From Candidatus Fermentibacteraceae bacterium (GTDB lineage Bacteria; Fermentibacterota; Fermentibacteria; Fermentibacterales; JCC-6): a DNA stretch of 64,000 bases. The translations under genes were made by a program, and so were the position numbers. The DNA is taken from the NCBI GenBank assembly GCA_016744855.1, contig JADGDO010000002.1, forward strand, positions 124,001-188,000, written 5' to 3'. The notes below the pieces were generated by a model. It saw only the letters and a list, made by a program, of their open reading frames with translations. It made no database searches and was not told where the DNA came from. Position 1 is the first letter of the stretch, and each line of letters begins with the position of its first letter. Shown here in pieces: positions 1-10,162 of this stretch.

Positions 1-725
1 AAACGACTCCATGTATCAGCAGCTATTGATGCAATTTCAGAAGAATAACCGTGAATACCAAGCATTCCAGCTGTCATTCCCGGTACAACATCGATCAGAG
101 GAATATCTGTTTTTTCAATGACACTACGGCGCATTTGAACCCGCAGTGCTTCTATTCGGAGAAGACTGTGTTGTATTTTTTCATCATAGGGAGCCAGTTC
201 TTTTGCCTGAAGGAGGAGATGGAGACTCTCCTCAAGTCTATCTCTCTTTGCTTCAAGCATAGCAAGATAAGTCAGGGTTGAAGCAACACGGTATTGTTCT
301 CTTCTTGCAACGGAAAGGAGAATCCTCTCTGCTTCCTCGTCGCGGTGAAGCATAAGAAGAACAAGCCCCTTCTTCCTGGATGCATCGACGTCCTTCGGAT
401 AAATCTTCAGATAGGATTCGAGACACTCGAGAGTGGTTTCAAAGAGATCCAGTTTTAAAAAAACATCGGCTGCTAAAAGAAGAGCTGCTGCCCCGGGAAC
501 TCCATACCATTTAAAATCGGATAATCTTCTCGAAGCACTGTCCAACTCTCCACAGTCAAGCTCAAGCCGGCAAAGCTCAAGAACAGCCAGATTGCAATCA
601 GGAGTATTTGCTACCGTGGGATCTTCCAGAAGCCTTTCAAGGCCTTCCCTAGCCTTCCCAGAGTCGCCACTCTCTCGCGCTTCCTCAACCTGCTGCCATA
701 ACCAGCTGATCTTGCGGTTTTCCAT
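1..725 (-). CDS. TPR-like repeat protein, 3' end outside the window
   Basis: Open frame from an ATG at 725 to the window edge with no stop (241 codons seen). The start follows a GGGAGGGG ribosome site. The visible protein is soluble and alpha-helical. From about residue 20 to 190 it shows loosely repeated helix pairs with TPR character, for example ALLLAADVFLKLDLFETTLE, then EEAERILLSVARR and EESLHLLLQAKELAPYD. The last 35 visible residues change style (IDVVPGMTAGMLGIHGYSSE) and may open another domain. No signal peptide is visible. It begins 21 bp after the stop of the C25 peptidase upstream and is probably the last visible gene of that operon. TPR folds usually mediate protein contacts; the partner is unknown. 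Confidence 0.7.
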   Translation of the reverse strand, partial: MENRKISWLWQQVEEARESGDSGKAREGLERLLEDPTVANTPDCNLAVLELCRLELDCGELDSASRRLSDFKWYGVPGAAALLLAADVFLKLDLFETTLECLESYLKIYPKDVDASRKKGLVLLMLHRDEEAERILLSVARREQYRVASTLTYLAMLEAKRDRLEESLHLLLQAKELAPYDEKIQHSLLRIEALRVQMRRSVIEKTDIPLIDVVPGMTAGMLGIHGYSSEIASIAADTWSR

Positions 726-745
726 CAGGCCCCTCCCGGGTTGTG

Positions 746-3700
746 TCAGTTTACAGTTGCAAGAACTCCAGTGACAGAAGATGACTGCCTGAAGATTCCA
801 CCCTCTGTCTCGGCTTCAATAACATAAATGTATGCACCAGAAGCGGGAAGGTCTCCATCTGTATCAAGGCCATTCCAGAGAATCTGGTTGTATCCCTGGG
901 AGCACTGCTTCGAGAAACGTGTGATACATCTACCACCCGTTGTATAAATAGAAACAGTAACAAAGGAATTGGAAGAAACTGAAAAACTGAAGCAACGCTG
1001 ACCGGTTCCAGGATTGGGATATACCACATACTGATCTATTGCAACCTCACTCTTGTCGGTCGAATTCACATAAAGGCTATCCCTTGAAAGATTTCCTATT
1101 CCATCAATTGCCTGCAAAATGAAAAGGTGCCTGCCAGAAGCCAGACCGGAAACAGTGTAATCAAGCTGCCCAGTAACGGTAGATCCGGTATTGTAAGTGA
1201 AAGAATCACTTACATCAAATTCTTCATTATCAACGAATAGCTGAATGCTCTTACCAGTACCGCCCAGAAAGGTGATTCCTCCCGGGTCAGAAAGTTCTGC
1301 TTCAAGTATTCCCTCGCCTGTAACGGTCGGCTCATCAACACCGTTCTGACCTCGAATCCACATTGAAATATCAGGACCCTCAAAATCGGAAAGAGGTTCT
1401 CCTTCCACAAGAGCCAGGGGAGCATCAGCACCAAGTTCAACTCCACCCGAAACAATTGCGGTACCATTCACTCTAGCCAGATATCCTGTGCTGCAAGAGG
1501 TGGGGAGAATGCAATCGGCTGTAAACTCTCCATTGGTGATTTCCGCTCGTCCTCTCCATGCTGTTCCACCCTGATGGAAATAGTCAATAACTCCACCGGA
1601 CAGCATAGTGTAGTTAGCTGAGAAATCTGATTCAGATATCTCTATCAGAGCCAATCCATCAGAAGAATTAGCAGCTCCGGCTACAGAGTTAATCTCGCCG
1701 GAACGAAGAGTATCTCCTATAAGTTCAATCTCCAGATCATTAGCAGACATGGGAAGAATCAGATCCGGAAGACCCATGAGAACATAGAATCTTGTATTCC
1801 CTGCTTTGTCGGCAATCAGTTTTCCTGCCCAAAATGAATAGCCAATTGAATTATTGCCCTCTGTAAGCAACGGAATCATAGCTGCTCCAAAGTTATAATT
1901 GGAAGATGAATAGGCGGGACCGGTAGCTCCTATTGTCGCTATCGCACCACCAGCAGGGTGGTAGACAAGTTTCTCAGCGATGCAGTCAACTCCGGGAACA
2001 AAAAACCTTGAAACATCGCAGGATAAGAAGAGGGCTATTGGTAATCTGGCACCGTTTGTAAGTGAGGCTGGATCATCTCCGAGCATCACTTTCTCGTGAG
2101 CAATTTGGTTTGCGGATCCATGTCCGAAGTAGACCATAGCTCCCATGCCTTCATTCCAGAGATCTCTGAGTTCTTCCCTGGCATCAGGTTTTTCAGGATG
2201 AACATCGCCAACAACAGTACCGGAAGGCCATGGGAACTCTATAAGGTAGAATTTTTCGGGGTCTGCATAGTAGGGGAGATTTTCGTAACAAATTTGTTCC
2301 ATATGATTAGTATGAACACTCTCACTAGCGGACGTATCTCCCTTACCCCATTCGTCATCTGCAAAAAGCACAAAGCGGCTGCACCATGAACCATCTGCCT
2401 GTCCGGAGTGGTAAAGAGTGCTCTTAGCACTTACAGCACCGAAACTGGATGTATCACCAGCAGGGATACGAGCTACAGGAATTTCCGGAGAATATGCACC
2501 GGGATGTACTTGAACAAACCAATCATCCTCTGCCCAGGAGGGGTAACCGCTGTCATTCGTAAGAAAAATCATTGCTGGAACGAGATCCGGAAGAGTTGTG
2601 CTGTACCCGAGAGGATCATAGTTAGCATCGCCACCAAGAATGAGTGTGGTTAGTGGTGTTGACCAGGAATCCATACCCCAGCGTACAGCAGATCTTATTG
2701 CTCCGGGGTCCTTAACTCCTTGTCCGAATTCATCATAGATTTCGTTGGTTGTTGCGGTAACAACTTCAAGCCCCATGCTTTCCATAAGAGATACGATACC
2801 AATGGCATCGTCAGAAAAAATATCAGGAACAACCAGAAGCCTATCTCCAGATGAAACTGTTCCCACAAGTCTGCCCGGGGAGGCGGGCAGGATTGAAGCA
2901 ACAGAATGCCAGTCATTCTCAGCAACAACGATAAGAGAAGTTGAATCCTGAAGAGTCATAGAGAATTTTAAAAGATCTGATGTCTGTTCCGCACCGGACA
3001 ATATCAGTGGATTCATTAGATCGGTAACATCGAATGCGGAACTGCCACCTGTAAAAGAAAAATTATATCTGCCAGTTTGCCCGGGGAAGAAAACCCTTTT
3101 CCCCGATGCAACTGTTGAAATTGGATAAGTCAACTCAACATAGTCCACGTACAAATCTGCAGAGGGGTCATCAGAAGTAAAAGAGATTTGAAGCTGGTTG
3201 AGACTTGAGATATCTGCATCTTTGAATACGATCTCACGGCTACCTGAGCCGAACAGCTCAACAGATCCAATTCCTTGTATAGCTAGCGTATATGGCGAGG
3301 ATTCTGTTACGGCAAATACAAGTTCAATGTCTGCGGTTCCAGCTGCTGCTGCAACATTAAAGGGTAGAGAACCCTGCTCTCCGGAATTGATTTTATCCCA
3401 GAACCATCCGGTTCTTAACTCGTACCTAGGTAACCAGTAACCACCATCTTCCAGGTGAATATGGTGCGCTATTGTATTACCCCAGTCAGGAGAAGAGTCA
3501 GGTGCACCAGGTTCGCTCTGCATCCTTGCACCTGATTCACCACCCCAGGTTAACCAGTATATGCGCTGAGTAGCGTAACGGTGGAAAAGCCATTCAAGAG
3601 CTCCATCGGAATACTCAAACCGATTCAATCCACCTGCAAGGAATCTGATGGTATCGCCTTCGTTAAAAACAGAGTCATTGTTATTATCATTTACAATCAC

Positions 3701-4426
3701 TGCTACTGGCTCGAGATTGTGCTCGGCTGCAGGGGCCATTGCAAACTGAGTTCCAGGTCCGGAGAAAAGAGCCATGCTTTGAACAGGAGAGCCAGTGACA
3801 CTGCATCCGGCTGCTTCAAGCTCTGAACAGGTAACCTGATAACTGCCAGTGTCTTCAATTGATATTTTCGCCCACGGCTTGCCCCAAAAAGGGCTTGAAG
3901 CTCTTGTCTGGTTGATGGGCCAGTATAGTTCTCCTTCTGCAATACCATAAAGAAGGTGATCCGCTGGGATTCTCTGCCCGGAGCGGGATTCAGCCCAGTC
4001 AAGAGACACATTCACTGAGGAAGTGAAACCATCTTCCGTAAATGGGTAAATGTTTATCACAGCAACTTGAGAACCGCCGAGAGGAATTACTCCCTCGAGC
4101 TCAACAGTCTCTAGTGAAAGATCAACAGGTTCAGCCGGGACTTCGTGAGCATCAAGGCCAGAGCCCATCAGCAATCCGGCCCTTGGAAAAGATATCGAAT
4201 TGGTAGAAATACGTGATGAAACTACAGAACTGGTCAGTACAGGCTCAGCACCTGGTGGAACAGGGATAAAAACGGTTTTAACTGGATACATCGGCACACC
4301 CGGTTCATTCAGGTTAACTGTTCCTTCAATTGTCGGAAATCCACCGGAATCAATCTCCGGCTGGGCGAAATTGAATGTACCTGTCCACGAGGCAACAAGA
4401 ATTGCGATAATCGGGAAAACGGTCAT
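746..4426 (-). CDS. secreted gingipain-like C25 cysteine peptidase with C-terminal FlgD-like Ig domain
   Basis: 1226 residues. An N-terminal hydrophobic signal (MTVFPIIAILVASW) is followed by a long beta-rich region. The C25 catalytic domain lies at about 530-880. Recognisable are the IYDEFGQGVKDPGAIRS and GGDANYDPLGY segments, the catalytic His in YFGHGSANQ (about 767) and the catalytic Cys in LSCDVSRF (about 803). The C-terminus (about 1130-1226) is a FlgD-type Ig module with YPNPG, ILWNGLDTDGD and GAYIYVIEA, which in candidate phyla serves as a secretion/sorting tail. Size and layout resemble PorU/gingipains. Both catalytic residues are present, so it should be active. It starts 2 bp after the sirtuin stop and uses a GAAGGAG ribosome site inside the sirtuin's last codons. 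Substrate unknown. Confidence 0.88.
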   Translation of the reverse strand: MTVFPIIAILVASWTGTFNFAQPEIDSGGFPTIEGTVNLNEPGVPMYPVKTVFIPVPPGAEPVLTSSVVSSRISTNSISFPRAGLLMGSGLDAHEVPAEPVDLSLETVELEGVIPLGGSQVAVINIYPFTEDGFTSSVNVSLDWAESRSGQRIPADHLLYGIAEGELYWPINQTRASSPFWGKPWAKISIEDTGSYQVTCSELEAAGCSVTGSPVQSMALFSGPGTQFAMAPAAEHNLEPVAVIVNDNNNDSVFNEGDTIRFLAGGLNRFEYSDGALEWLFHRYATQRIYWLTWGGESGARMQSEPGAPDSSPDWGNTIAHHIHLEDGGYWLPRYELRTGWFWDKINSGEQGSLPFNVAAAAGTADIELVFAVTESSPYTLAIQGIGSVELFGSGSREIVFKDADISSLNQLQISFTSDDPSADLYVDYVELTYPISTVASGKRVFFPGQTGRYNFSFTGGSSAFDVTDLMNPLILSGAEQTSDLLKFSMTLQDSTSLIVVAENDWHSVASILPASPGRLVGTVSSGDRLLVVPDIFSDDAIGIVSLMESMGLEVVTATTNEIYDEFGQGVKDPGAIRSAVRWGMDSWSTPLTTLILGGDANYDPLGYSTTLPDLVPAMIFLTNDSGYPSWAEDDWFVQVHPGAYSPEIPVARIPAGDTSSFGAVSAKSTLYHSGQADGSWCSRFVLFADDEWGKGDTSASESVHTNHMEQICYENLPYYADPEKFYLIEFPWPSGTVVGDVHPEKPDAREELRDLWNEGMGAMVYFGHGSANQIAHEKVMLGDDPASLTNGARLPIALFLSCDVSRFFVPGVDCIAEKLVYHPAGGAIATIGATGPAYSSSNYNFGAAMIPLLTEGNNSIGYSFWAGKLIADKAGNTRFYVLMGLPDLILPMSANDLEIELIGDTLRSGEINSVAGAANSSDGLALIEISESDFSANYTMLSGGVIDYFHQGGTAWRGRAEITNGEFTADCILPTSCSTGYLARVNGTAIVSGGVELGADAPLALVEGEPLSDFEGPDISMWIRGQNGVDEPTVTGEGILEAELSDPGGITFLGGTGKSIQLFVDNEEFDVSDSFTYNTGSTVTGQLDYTVSGLASGRHLFILQAIDGIGNLSRDSLYVNSTDKSEVAIDQYVVYPNPGTGQRCFSFSVSSNSFVTVSIYTTGGRCITRFSKQCSQGYNQILWNGLDTDGDLPASGAYIYVIEAETEGGIFRQSSSVTGVLATVN

Positions 4427-4428
4427 AT

Positions 4429-5160
4429 CTACTCCTTCAAACCGACAAGCAAAGGTAGAATTTCCCCAGCTTTTCTTCTAACACTGATAACACTTTCGCT
4501 GTGAGGCAGTTCCGTTCGGGCAGGGTTGATCTCAATAACATCCACCCCGTTTTCAAGAGCGGCAAATGGTATCCCGGCTGCTGGCCAGACCTGAACAGAA
4601 GTACCAATCACAATAAGCAGATCGCATTCCTCAGCGAGTTCATAAGATCTGGCTATAGTTTCCTGGGGCAATGACTCGCCGAACAGAACAATATCAGGTC
4701 TTAGAATAGTTCCGCAGACTGGGCACAAAGGTGGAGTTTCCTTCAATATTTCGTGGGAGAGTTGTGTTGAAAATCCGCACTTCTTCAAACAGGAAGCAGT
4801 TCTCATAGACCCGTGGATCTCGAGAACATCGGTTTGCCCGGAGATACTGTGTAAACCATCCACATTCTGGGTAATTACAGGCAGATGCCCCTTAAGCTTC
4901 TGTAAATGGGTAAGTGCTCTGTAGCCTGCATGAGGCTTCACACCTTCACCCGCCATCAACCGCATTTTGTACCAATCCCAAACGACTTCCGGTTCTTCTC
5001 TTAATCCGGATATTGAAGAAAGCCGTTCCGGGCTGTATTCTTTCCAGAGGCCTTCCTCACCGCGAAATGTTCTCATTCCGCTCTCTCTAGACATCCCGGC
5101 GCCGGTGAAAACAACCGGATTCGATCGATTCCTGATAAGCTCTATTGCTCTGTTTATCAT
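4429..5160 (-). CDS. cobB: NAD-dependent protein deacylase, sirtuin (Sir2/CobB) family
   Basis: 243 residues, a normal bacterial length. The NAD-binding signature GAGMSRESGMRTFRG is at 20-34, TQNVDGLH at 97-104 and the catalytic His in EIHGS at 116. The zinc-ribbon cysteines C124, C128, C146 and C149 are all present, and NPARTE closes the Rossmann fold. Family members remove acetyl or other acyl groups from lysines using NAD+ and are cytosolic. Its ATG overlaps the TGA of the upstream C25 peptidase (ATGA), and the next C25 peptidase begins 2 bp downstream, so the three are translationally linked. A cytosolic deacylase between two exported peptidases is unusual, and no shared function is apparent from the sequence. 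Confidence 0.93.
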   Translation of the reverse strand: MINRAIELIRNRSNPVVFTGAGMSRESGMRTFRGEEGLWKEYSPERLSSISGLREEPEVVWDWYKMRLMAGEGVKPHAGYRALTHLQKLKGHLPVITQNVDGLHSISGQTDVLEIHGSMRTASCLKKCGFSTQLSHEILKETPPLCPVCGTILRPDIVLFGESLPQETIARSYELAEECDLLIVIGTSVQVWPAAGIPFAALENGVDVIEINPARTELPHSESVISVRRKAGEILPLLVGLKE

Positions 5161-8100
5161 GGACTCACAACCAGAACATCTGTAACAGCTGCATCGCCTG
5201 AACTGCTGGAAAACTCTATCAAATAAATGTAAGCCCCTGCTGCGATTGAGTCTCCGTCTTTATCCATACCATTCCAAAAAAGCTGTCCAGCTCCACTCTG
5301 CACAATTGTGTTGCCATTCCAAACCGGTCTTCCAGCAATTGTAAAAACTGTAACAGAGACTGTTCCGATGGATGACGAGGTAAAGAAAAATGCTCTGGGA
5401 CCCCGAACAGGATTCGGGAAAACTCCTGTTTTTTCAAGCAAAGGTGCTTCACCGTTTAATACGTTGAAGCTCAGAACTGCCTCACCAGTGTTCTTCATTC
5501 CATCCCTGGCAACCAACCGGAACTCATGAGTACCGGGAAGTAGATCAGGGAGTGAGTAATCCAGAGAACCTGTTGTGTAGCTTCCATGATTGTAGGTGAA
5601 CAGATCAGTTAAATCTTCAAAACTGCCATCAACTGAACCGATAATTGTTGAACCAGCGTCATCTCCCAGAATACAAATACCGGAAGAGTCGGAGATGACA
5701 GCATGCAATTCGGCATTCTGATAAACAGTCGGGATCTCGCCTCCAGCAGGTGAAGAAGGAAAGCTGAGAGTAATATCGGGACCCTCGGAATCATCGCTGT
5801 GTGTGCCGGTATCAACAAGAGGCACAGGCCAGGCGAATCCCGTGCCCAGTTCCTCTCCGACTCTTCCAGTTGCATCAACTCTAGCGAGAGAGCCCGTATC
5901 TGCCTGAAGAGGTACGAAGAAATCAACAGAAGCATCTCCCACCGGGTCTGTAGAAAGGATACTGCTGTAAAATTCGGAACCGTAACGCAGGTACTGCATT
6001 TCACAATTATCTACAATTGAACTTACAAAAAAGATAGAATCTGCACTTTCCCGACAGCGGAACAGAAATGATGATTCTTCGGGAAAAGTAACTTCTACTC
6101 TGTTGAGTAAACCTCTTCTGAGGGTGTCTGCTTCTTCTATATCGTAGCCGTTCGTTTCTGTTGTATGAAGAGTTATTCCCCCATCACCGAGAATGGGGTA
6201 CTGGTAGTTATTAGCACCGCCAACCAGGCTAAGTTGTGACAACCAAAGAGCTTCGGCAATAGTAAAACTCCCATCGTGCAATCTTGTAAGAAATTCTGCA
6301 GAAAGAAATCCGTTCTGACCCGTAGTACTTAAACGGGTACATGCAACAGTTGCAGCTGCTCCTCCTCCTGGATGGAATAGAAGGGCTTCTGCAAGACAAT
6401 CACCGGCAGATAGATCGAAAAAACCGGTAGAACAGGAAAAAGAGTTATAGAGAAAATATCTCGGCCCGTTTGTAAGGTTGCTGACCATGGCGGATGAAAA
6501 AAGCTTCTCATGAGTCATCTGATCATAAGAACCGTGACCAAAGAAAGATACGGAGACCACCCCACTGTTAAGCTGGTCTACAAAATCAGAAGAAGCCTCT
6601 GGTTTTGTCGGGTGAACGCCGCCCACAGTTGTTCCTACAGGCCAAGGATAGGCAATTTCGTAGAGTTTAAAAATATTCGCTGAGGCGGGAATAATACTGT
6701 CTGCCAGCTGCTCGCAAATTCCGGTGTTTACTAGCTCAGAGGAACTCGCACTTTTACCCCACTCATCATCAGCGGCAAGAAGCACAGTGTTAGCCCATGG
6801 ACCAAGATTCGAGGTATTCTCCAGAGCAACTGCTTTTTCAGAGGCAACAAGAAGATCATTCACAGTTGAAGCAGGAATTCTTGAGACAGGTATCTCAGGG
6901 TCCTGGCCGCCTGTGTGAACTGTGGTAAAATAAGAATCTGTACAACTACCGGTTTTCAATTCAACATGCACCGGAGCGATAGAATGATAACCGGTAGAAT
7001 ACCCGAGAGGATCATTGGAACCGTCTCCAATGAGAAGAAGAGCCTGGGGTGGATCGGGCCATGTATCGAGAGCCCACCTGACAAGAGACCTTACAGCACC
7101 GGGATCTGACACCCCCTGAGCAAACTCATCGTAAATCTCTTTATAGGTTACAACAGAGACAGATAGCCCACGGGAAGAATACAACGATTCAAGTACTCCC
7201 ATCCCCTCATGCAAAACTTCGGGTACTGTAATAATTATGTCTGCCGGAGAGGAGGCACCAAGAATTCTTCCCGGCTGAGCTTGCTCAATAAACTCTGCAG
7301 AAAGATACGAAGAGGGATTCACAGCAAGCAGAGTGGAAACATCTCCCTGCATATCATAAGACAACTGAGCTTCAGATCCCTCAATAATCCAATCAGTCAG
7401 CCTTTTGGGGTCGTGGGGATAAGTAACATCATAGATTTCAGTACCCGAAGAAACAGAACCTATGTTCAATGAGTGAAGCCCGGGAGAATAATCAGAGAGT
7501 GAAACAAGATTGCCTGCTGAAGTAGACAGGTTTACCGGGAGCAGAATCTCAGCATAATTTAAAAAGGAGTCACCGGAGATATCATTCCATACTTTCAGCA
7601 GGTTACCACCCTGTTGAATTGATACATTGTCGACTGTATATAGTTCGAATATTTGGCTTCCCATCGTGTCGAGGAAAAGAACATTCTCCATCTCAGCCCA
7701 CACTGCATGAGTACTTATAGATGCATTGACTATAGAAAGTCTTACTGTGGCAAAATCAGAAGCAAAAGGTGCGCTGAGATAGAAGTAGCTCGGAAATGCT
7801 CCACTGAGAAAGCCCCAAACCCAACCAGTTCTGTATTCAGAAGAATCCCAAAAGACCTCTTCCTCGAAGCCGAAAGGAACCACTCCCTGCTCTATCGGGG
7901 AGCCTCCGGATGGGACTACAGGGACTTGATCAATCCTGGCTCCGTTTTCTCCACCCCATGTCAGCCAGTAGGTGTTGATTTCGTCATATCTGTTGTAAGA
8001 TCGGAAAATAGAATCAGGAGTGAAATTCCAGTGCCACAACCCCTGACCGAAGAAAACAAGTGAATCGGATGAATCAAAGATGCCATCCCCTCCATCGAAT

Positions 8101-8858
8101 ACAGAAATTGAGACAGAAGCCAGGTGATGTTCATCACCCGGATCCTCCGGATCAAACATCTCTGCTGGGCCCGAGAACATTCCGAGGGAAGCAGAGGGAG
8201 AACCTGTAACCATGCAGCCTGACGCTTCCAGTTCCTCTCCTGAGATACTGTATACCCCTGTATTTTCAACACCGATACGTGCCCATGGCTTACCCCAGAA
8301 GGGGCTCTCCACTGAGCCCGGTCTGGTGTAGGGCCACCAAACTTCAGCATCAGGGCACAGTTCCTGTAGAAGAGTGCCATCAAGAGATCTACCGGAAGAT
8401 CTTTCGTTAAATGATAGAGAATAGTTTATTTCACGCGCATAGACAGTTGATCTTCCATAGCAAAATGGGGAAACTGACACCTTTGCTACAGTAGTACCCA
8501 GAAGATGTATTACTTCAAAAGAGACAGGAGGATGTTCAGTGGGAAACTCAACGGGCAGAAATGTTTCAACTGTCTGCAACCCTGTCCCTGAAAGAATAGG
8601 AGCAGAGGCAAGCTGAAAATGTCGATCCCAACCTGTATTTCCAGTGGCAGCAACATCCCAATCCAGATGGATTTCTGAGCCCGGAGGTACCGGAAAATAC
8701 TGGACAGTACCGGGGAGCATTGCTCCGGCATCGGATTCCATAGCATACATGTCGGGTATGATTATTGAACTCAACCCATCAGCCTCTCGAAGGTAAGGTT
8801 CGCCAACCTCAACAACAGCAACGTGTTCCATCGCTATTATTGCAAGAGCAAACAGCAT
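5157..8858 (-). CDS. second secreted C25 (gingipain-like) cysteine peptidase with FlgD-like Ig tail
   Basis: 1233 residues, a paralogue of the peptidase at 746-4426 with the same layout: hydrophobic N-terminus, long beta-rich N region, C25 domain and FlgD-type Ig tail (FPNPV, LFWNGMDKDGD, GAYIYLIEF). Catalytic His lies in FFGHGSYDQ (about 776) and Cys in SFSCSTGFF (about 807). IYDEFAQGVSDPGAVRS and GDGSNDPLGY match its sister. The first ATG is at 8858, but the GGGGG ribosome site is 15 nt from it. It lies 6 nt from an in-frame CTG at 8867, which would give a slightly longer signal peptide, so the start is uncertain. It opens the operon, divergent from the permease at 8930. Confidence 0.86.
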   Translation of the reverse strand: MLFALAIIAMEHVAVVEVGEPYLREADGLSSIIIPDMYAMESDAGAMLPGTVQYFPVPPGSEIHLDWDVAATGNTGWDRHFQLASAPILSGTGLQTVETFLPVEFPTEHPPVSFEVIHLLGTTVAKVSVSPFCYGRSTVYAREINYSLSFNERSSGRSLDGTLLQELCPDAEVWWPYTRPGSVESPFWGKPWARIGVENTGVYSISGEELEASGCMVTGSPSASLGMFSGPAEMFDPEDPGDEHHLASVSISVFDGGDGIFDSSDSLVFFGQGLWHWNFTPDSIFRSYNRYDEINTYWLTWGGENGARIDQVPVVPSGGSPIEQGVVPFGFEEEVFWDSSEYRTGWVWGFLSGAFPSYFYLSAPFASDFATVRLSIVNASISTHAVWAEMENVLFLDTMGSQIFELYTVDNVSIQQGGNLLKVWNDISGDSFLNYAEILLPVNLSTSAGNLVSLSDYSPGLHSLNIGSVSSGTEIYDVTYPHDPKRLTDWIIEGSEAQLSYDMQGDVSTLLAVNPSSYLSAEFIEQAQPGRILGASSPADIIITVPEVLHEGMGVLESLYSSRGLSVSVVTYKEIYDEFAQGVSDPGAVRSLVRWALDTWPDPPQALLLIGDGSNDPLGYSTGYHSIAPVHVELKTGSCTDSYFTTVHTGGQDPEIPVSRIPASTVNDLLVASEKAVALENTSNLGPWANTVLLAADDEWGKSASSSELVNTGICEQLADSIIPASANIFKLYEIAYPWPVGTTVGGVHPTKPEASSDFVDQLNSGVVSVSFFGHGSYDQMTHEKLFSSAMVSNLTNGPRYFLYNSFSCSTGFFDLSAGDCLAEALLFHPGGGAAATVACTRLSTTGQNGFLSAEFLTRLHDGSFTIAEALWLSQLSLVGGANNYQYPILGDGGITLHTTETNGYDIEEADTLRRGLLNRVEVTFPEESSFLFRCRESADSIFFVSSIVDNCEMQYLRYGSEFYSSILSTDPVGDASVDFFVPLQADTGSLARVDATGRVGEELGTGFAWPVPLVDTGTHSDDSEGPDITLSFPSSPAGGEIPTVYQNAELHAVISDSSGICILGDDAGSTIIGSVDGSFEDLTDLFTYNHGSYTTGSLDYSLPDLLPGTHEFRLVARDGMKNTGEAVLSFNVLNGEAPLLEKTGVFPNPVRGPRAFFFTSSSIGTVSVTVFTIAGRPVWNGNTIVQSGAGQLFWNGMDKDGDSIAAGAYIYLIEFSSSSGDAAVTDVLVVSP

Positions 8859-8905
8859 TCCAGACAGAATAATCCCCCTTCGTCAGTGGCAAACCAATTT
8901 TGATA

Positions 8906-8911
8906 TATAAT
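8906..8911 (+). promoter_or_regulatory. possible -10 box for the permease operon
   Basis: TATAAT in the 71-bp divergent gap, 18 bp before the ATG at 8930. No good -35 hexamer lies 16-18 bp upstream. The implied 5' leader is only about a dozen bases but contains the GGAAAGG ribosome site. Confidence 0.3.
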
Positions 8912-8929
8912 CAATACTCGGAAAGGTGA

Positions 8930-10162
8930 ATGGAGGTTCCACTGACTACTCTATCATGGAAACTGGCATGGCGCTATTTAAGACGCCACCCTAAAAGGAA
9001 AAGACTTGCTTTCGCGTCTGTAGTAAGCACCGCTGGAGTAACTCTCGGCGTTGCGGCTCTTGTAATAGTTATGAGTGTTCTGGGTGGGCTTGCAGAATTT
9101 ATCAGCAGAAGCGTTAAAGCGGTCGATGCACCCATAGCTCTCTTATCAGACAACTCATCCCCGCTACCTGATGACTCTTTGTTTATAGCCAGTCTGGAGT
9201 TGCTTCCAGAGGTGAGTTCTACCTCACCCTATATAGAAGGGGAGGCTGTTGCTAGGATGCCGTCCAGGGACACTGAGTCGGGTTGCCTGGTCAGAGGAGT
9301 TACAGGAAGTCACTTCCGGGAAACCGGTCTTGATACAATGCTTATCTGGGGTAGTCCTCCACTTGTACAGGAAGACGATCTTCCTGGGGCTGTTCTAGGC
9401 ATCTATCTTTCTGAGGACTTCATGCACAGTGTAGGCGATACACTACTGTTCTTCCCTCCTTCTGCCTTCTTCTCCAGTGCAAGAACAGGGGTTGGAAGAG
9501 CTGTTCTAACTGGAAGCGTCGAAACCGGTTTACCTGTTAACGACAGAAAAATAGTCTACCTTCCGCTTGAAACTGCCTCAAGAATGTTCCTCCCCGGGGG
9601 AGGATACACTGGTATTTTTGTAGAACCCTCTGTGAGCTTTACTCTTGAGCAGACGGTAAGTGCATTGAAGAGGGTCGTTCCCGATTCGGTAAACGTTCTC
9701 ACCTGGCAGGAGAGAAACCCGGCGCTTTATGCCAGCTTGCAACTTGAACGAATGGGCGCATTTGCAGCTATTCTGCTTATTACTCTGGTCGCATCCTTTA
9801 ATATCACCGGCACAATTGCGAGAAGCGTTGTGGAACGCAGACGAGACATCGCAGTTTTAAAAGCGATGGGAGCGGGTCGACAGCTGATTCTTAAGGTTTT
9901 TCTCTGGGAGGGGCTGCTTGTTGGTCTGGTCGGAGCTGTATCCGGAATCATTCTGGGACTATTCGGATGCTGGTTAATTGCTTCGACAAACCTCATTCAG
10001 CTGCCAGATGTTTACTCATTTCATGATTCATTTCCCATGAAGATTTCCTTCCTCGCAGTATTCTCAGCAGGAGGCGCAGCTGTTCTGACAAGCCTGCTTG
10101 CAGCACTATTACCGGCAATCCGTGCTTCAGGGCTTGAGCCCACAAAGGGTCTCAGGCAGTGA
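8930..10162 (+). CDS. FtsX-like ABC transporter permease, LolC/LolE type
   Basis: 410 residues. The N-terminus WKLAWRYLRRHPKRKR leads into a first membrane span (about 27-50). A large periplasmic domain follows to about 270, then three spans near 280-300, 325-350 and 375-400. The segment VVERRRDIAVLKAMGAGRQ is the typical cytoplasmic coupling loop of the FtsX/MacB family. LolC/E proteins extract lipoproteins from the inner membrane with the ATPase LolD. No ATPase gene lies next to it here, so the partner must be elsewhere or the role differs. Ribosome site GGAAAGG. Its TGA overlaps the GTG start of the next gene. Confidence 0.82.
   Translation: MEVPLTTLSWKLAWRYLRRHPKRKRLAFASVVSTAGVTLGVAALVIVMSVLGGLAEFISRSVKAVDAPIALLSDNSSPLPDDSLFIASLELLPEVSSTSPYIEGEAVARMPSRDTESGCLVRGVTGSHFRETGLDTMLIWGSPPLVQEDDLPGAVLGIYLSEDFMHSVGDTLLFFPPSAFFSSARTGVGRAVLTGSVETGLPVNDRKIVYLPLETASRMFLPGGGYTGIFVEPSVSFTLEQTVSALKRVVPDSVNVLTWQERNPALYASLQLERMGAFAAILLITLVASFNITGTIARSVVERRRDIAVLKAMGAGRQLILKVFLWEGLLVGLVGAVSGIILGLFGCWLIASTNLIQLPDVYSFHDSFPMKISFLAVFSAGGAAVLTSLLAALLPAIRASGLEPTKGLRQ

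Noticed and set aside
746..8867. Complete type IX secretion system
   Set aside because: C25/PorU-like and PorV-like proteins are present, but no PorK, L, M, N, T or SprA-like gene is visible, and the tails are FlgD-like Ig modules.
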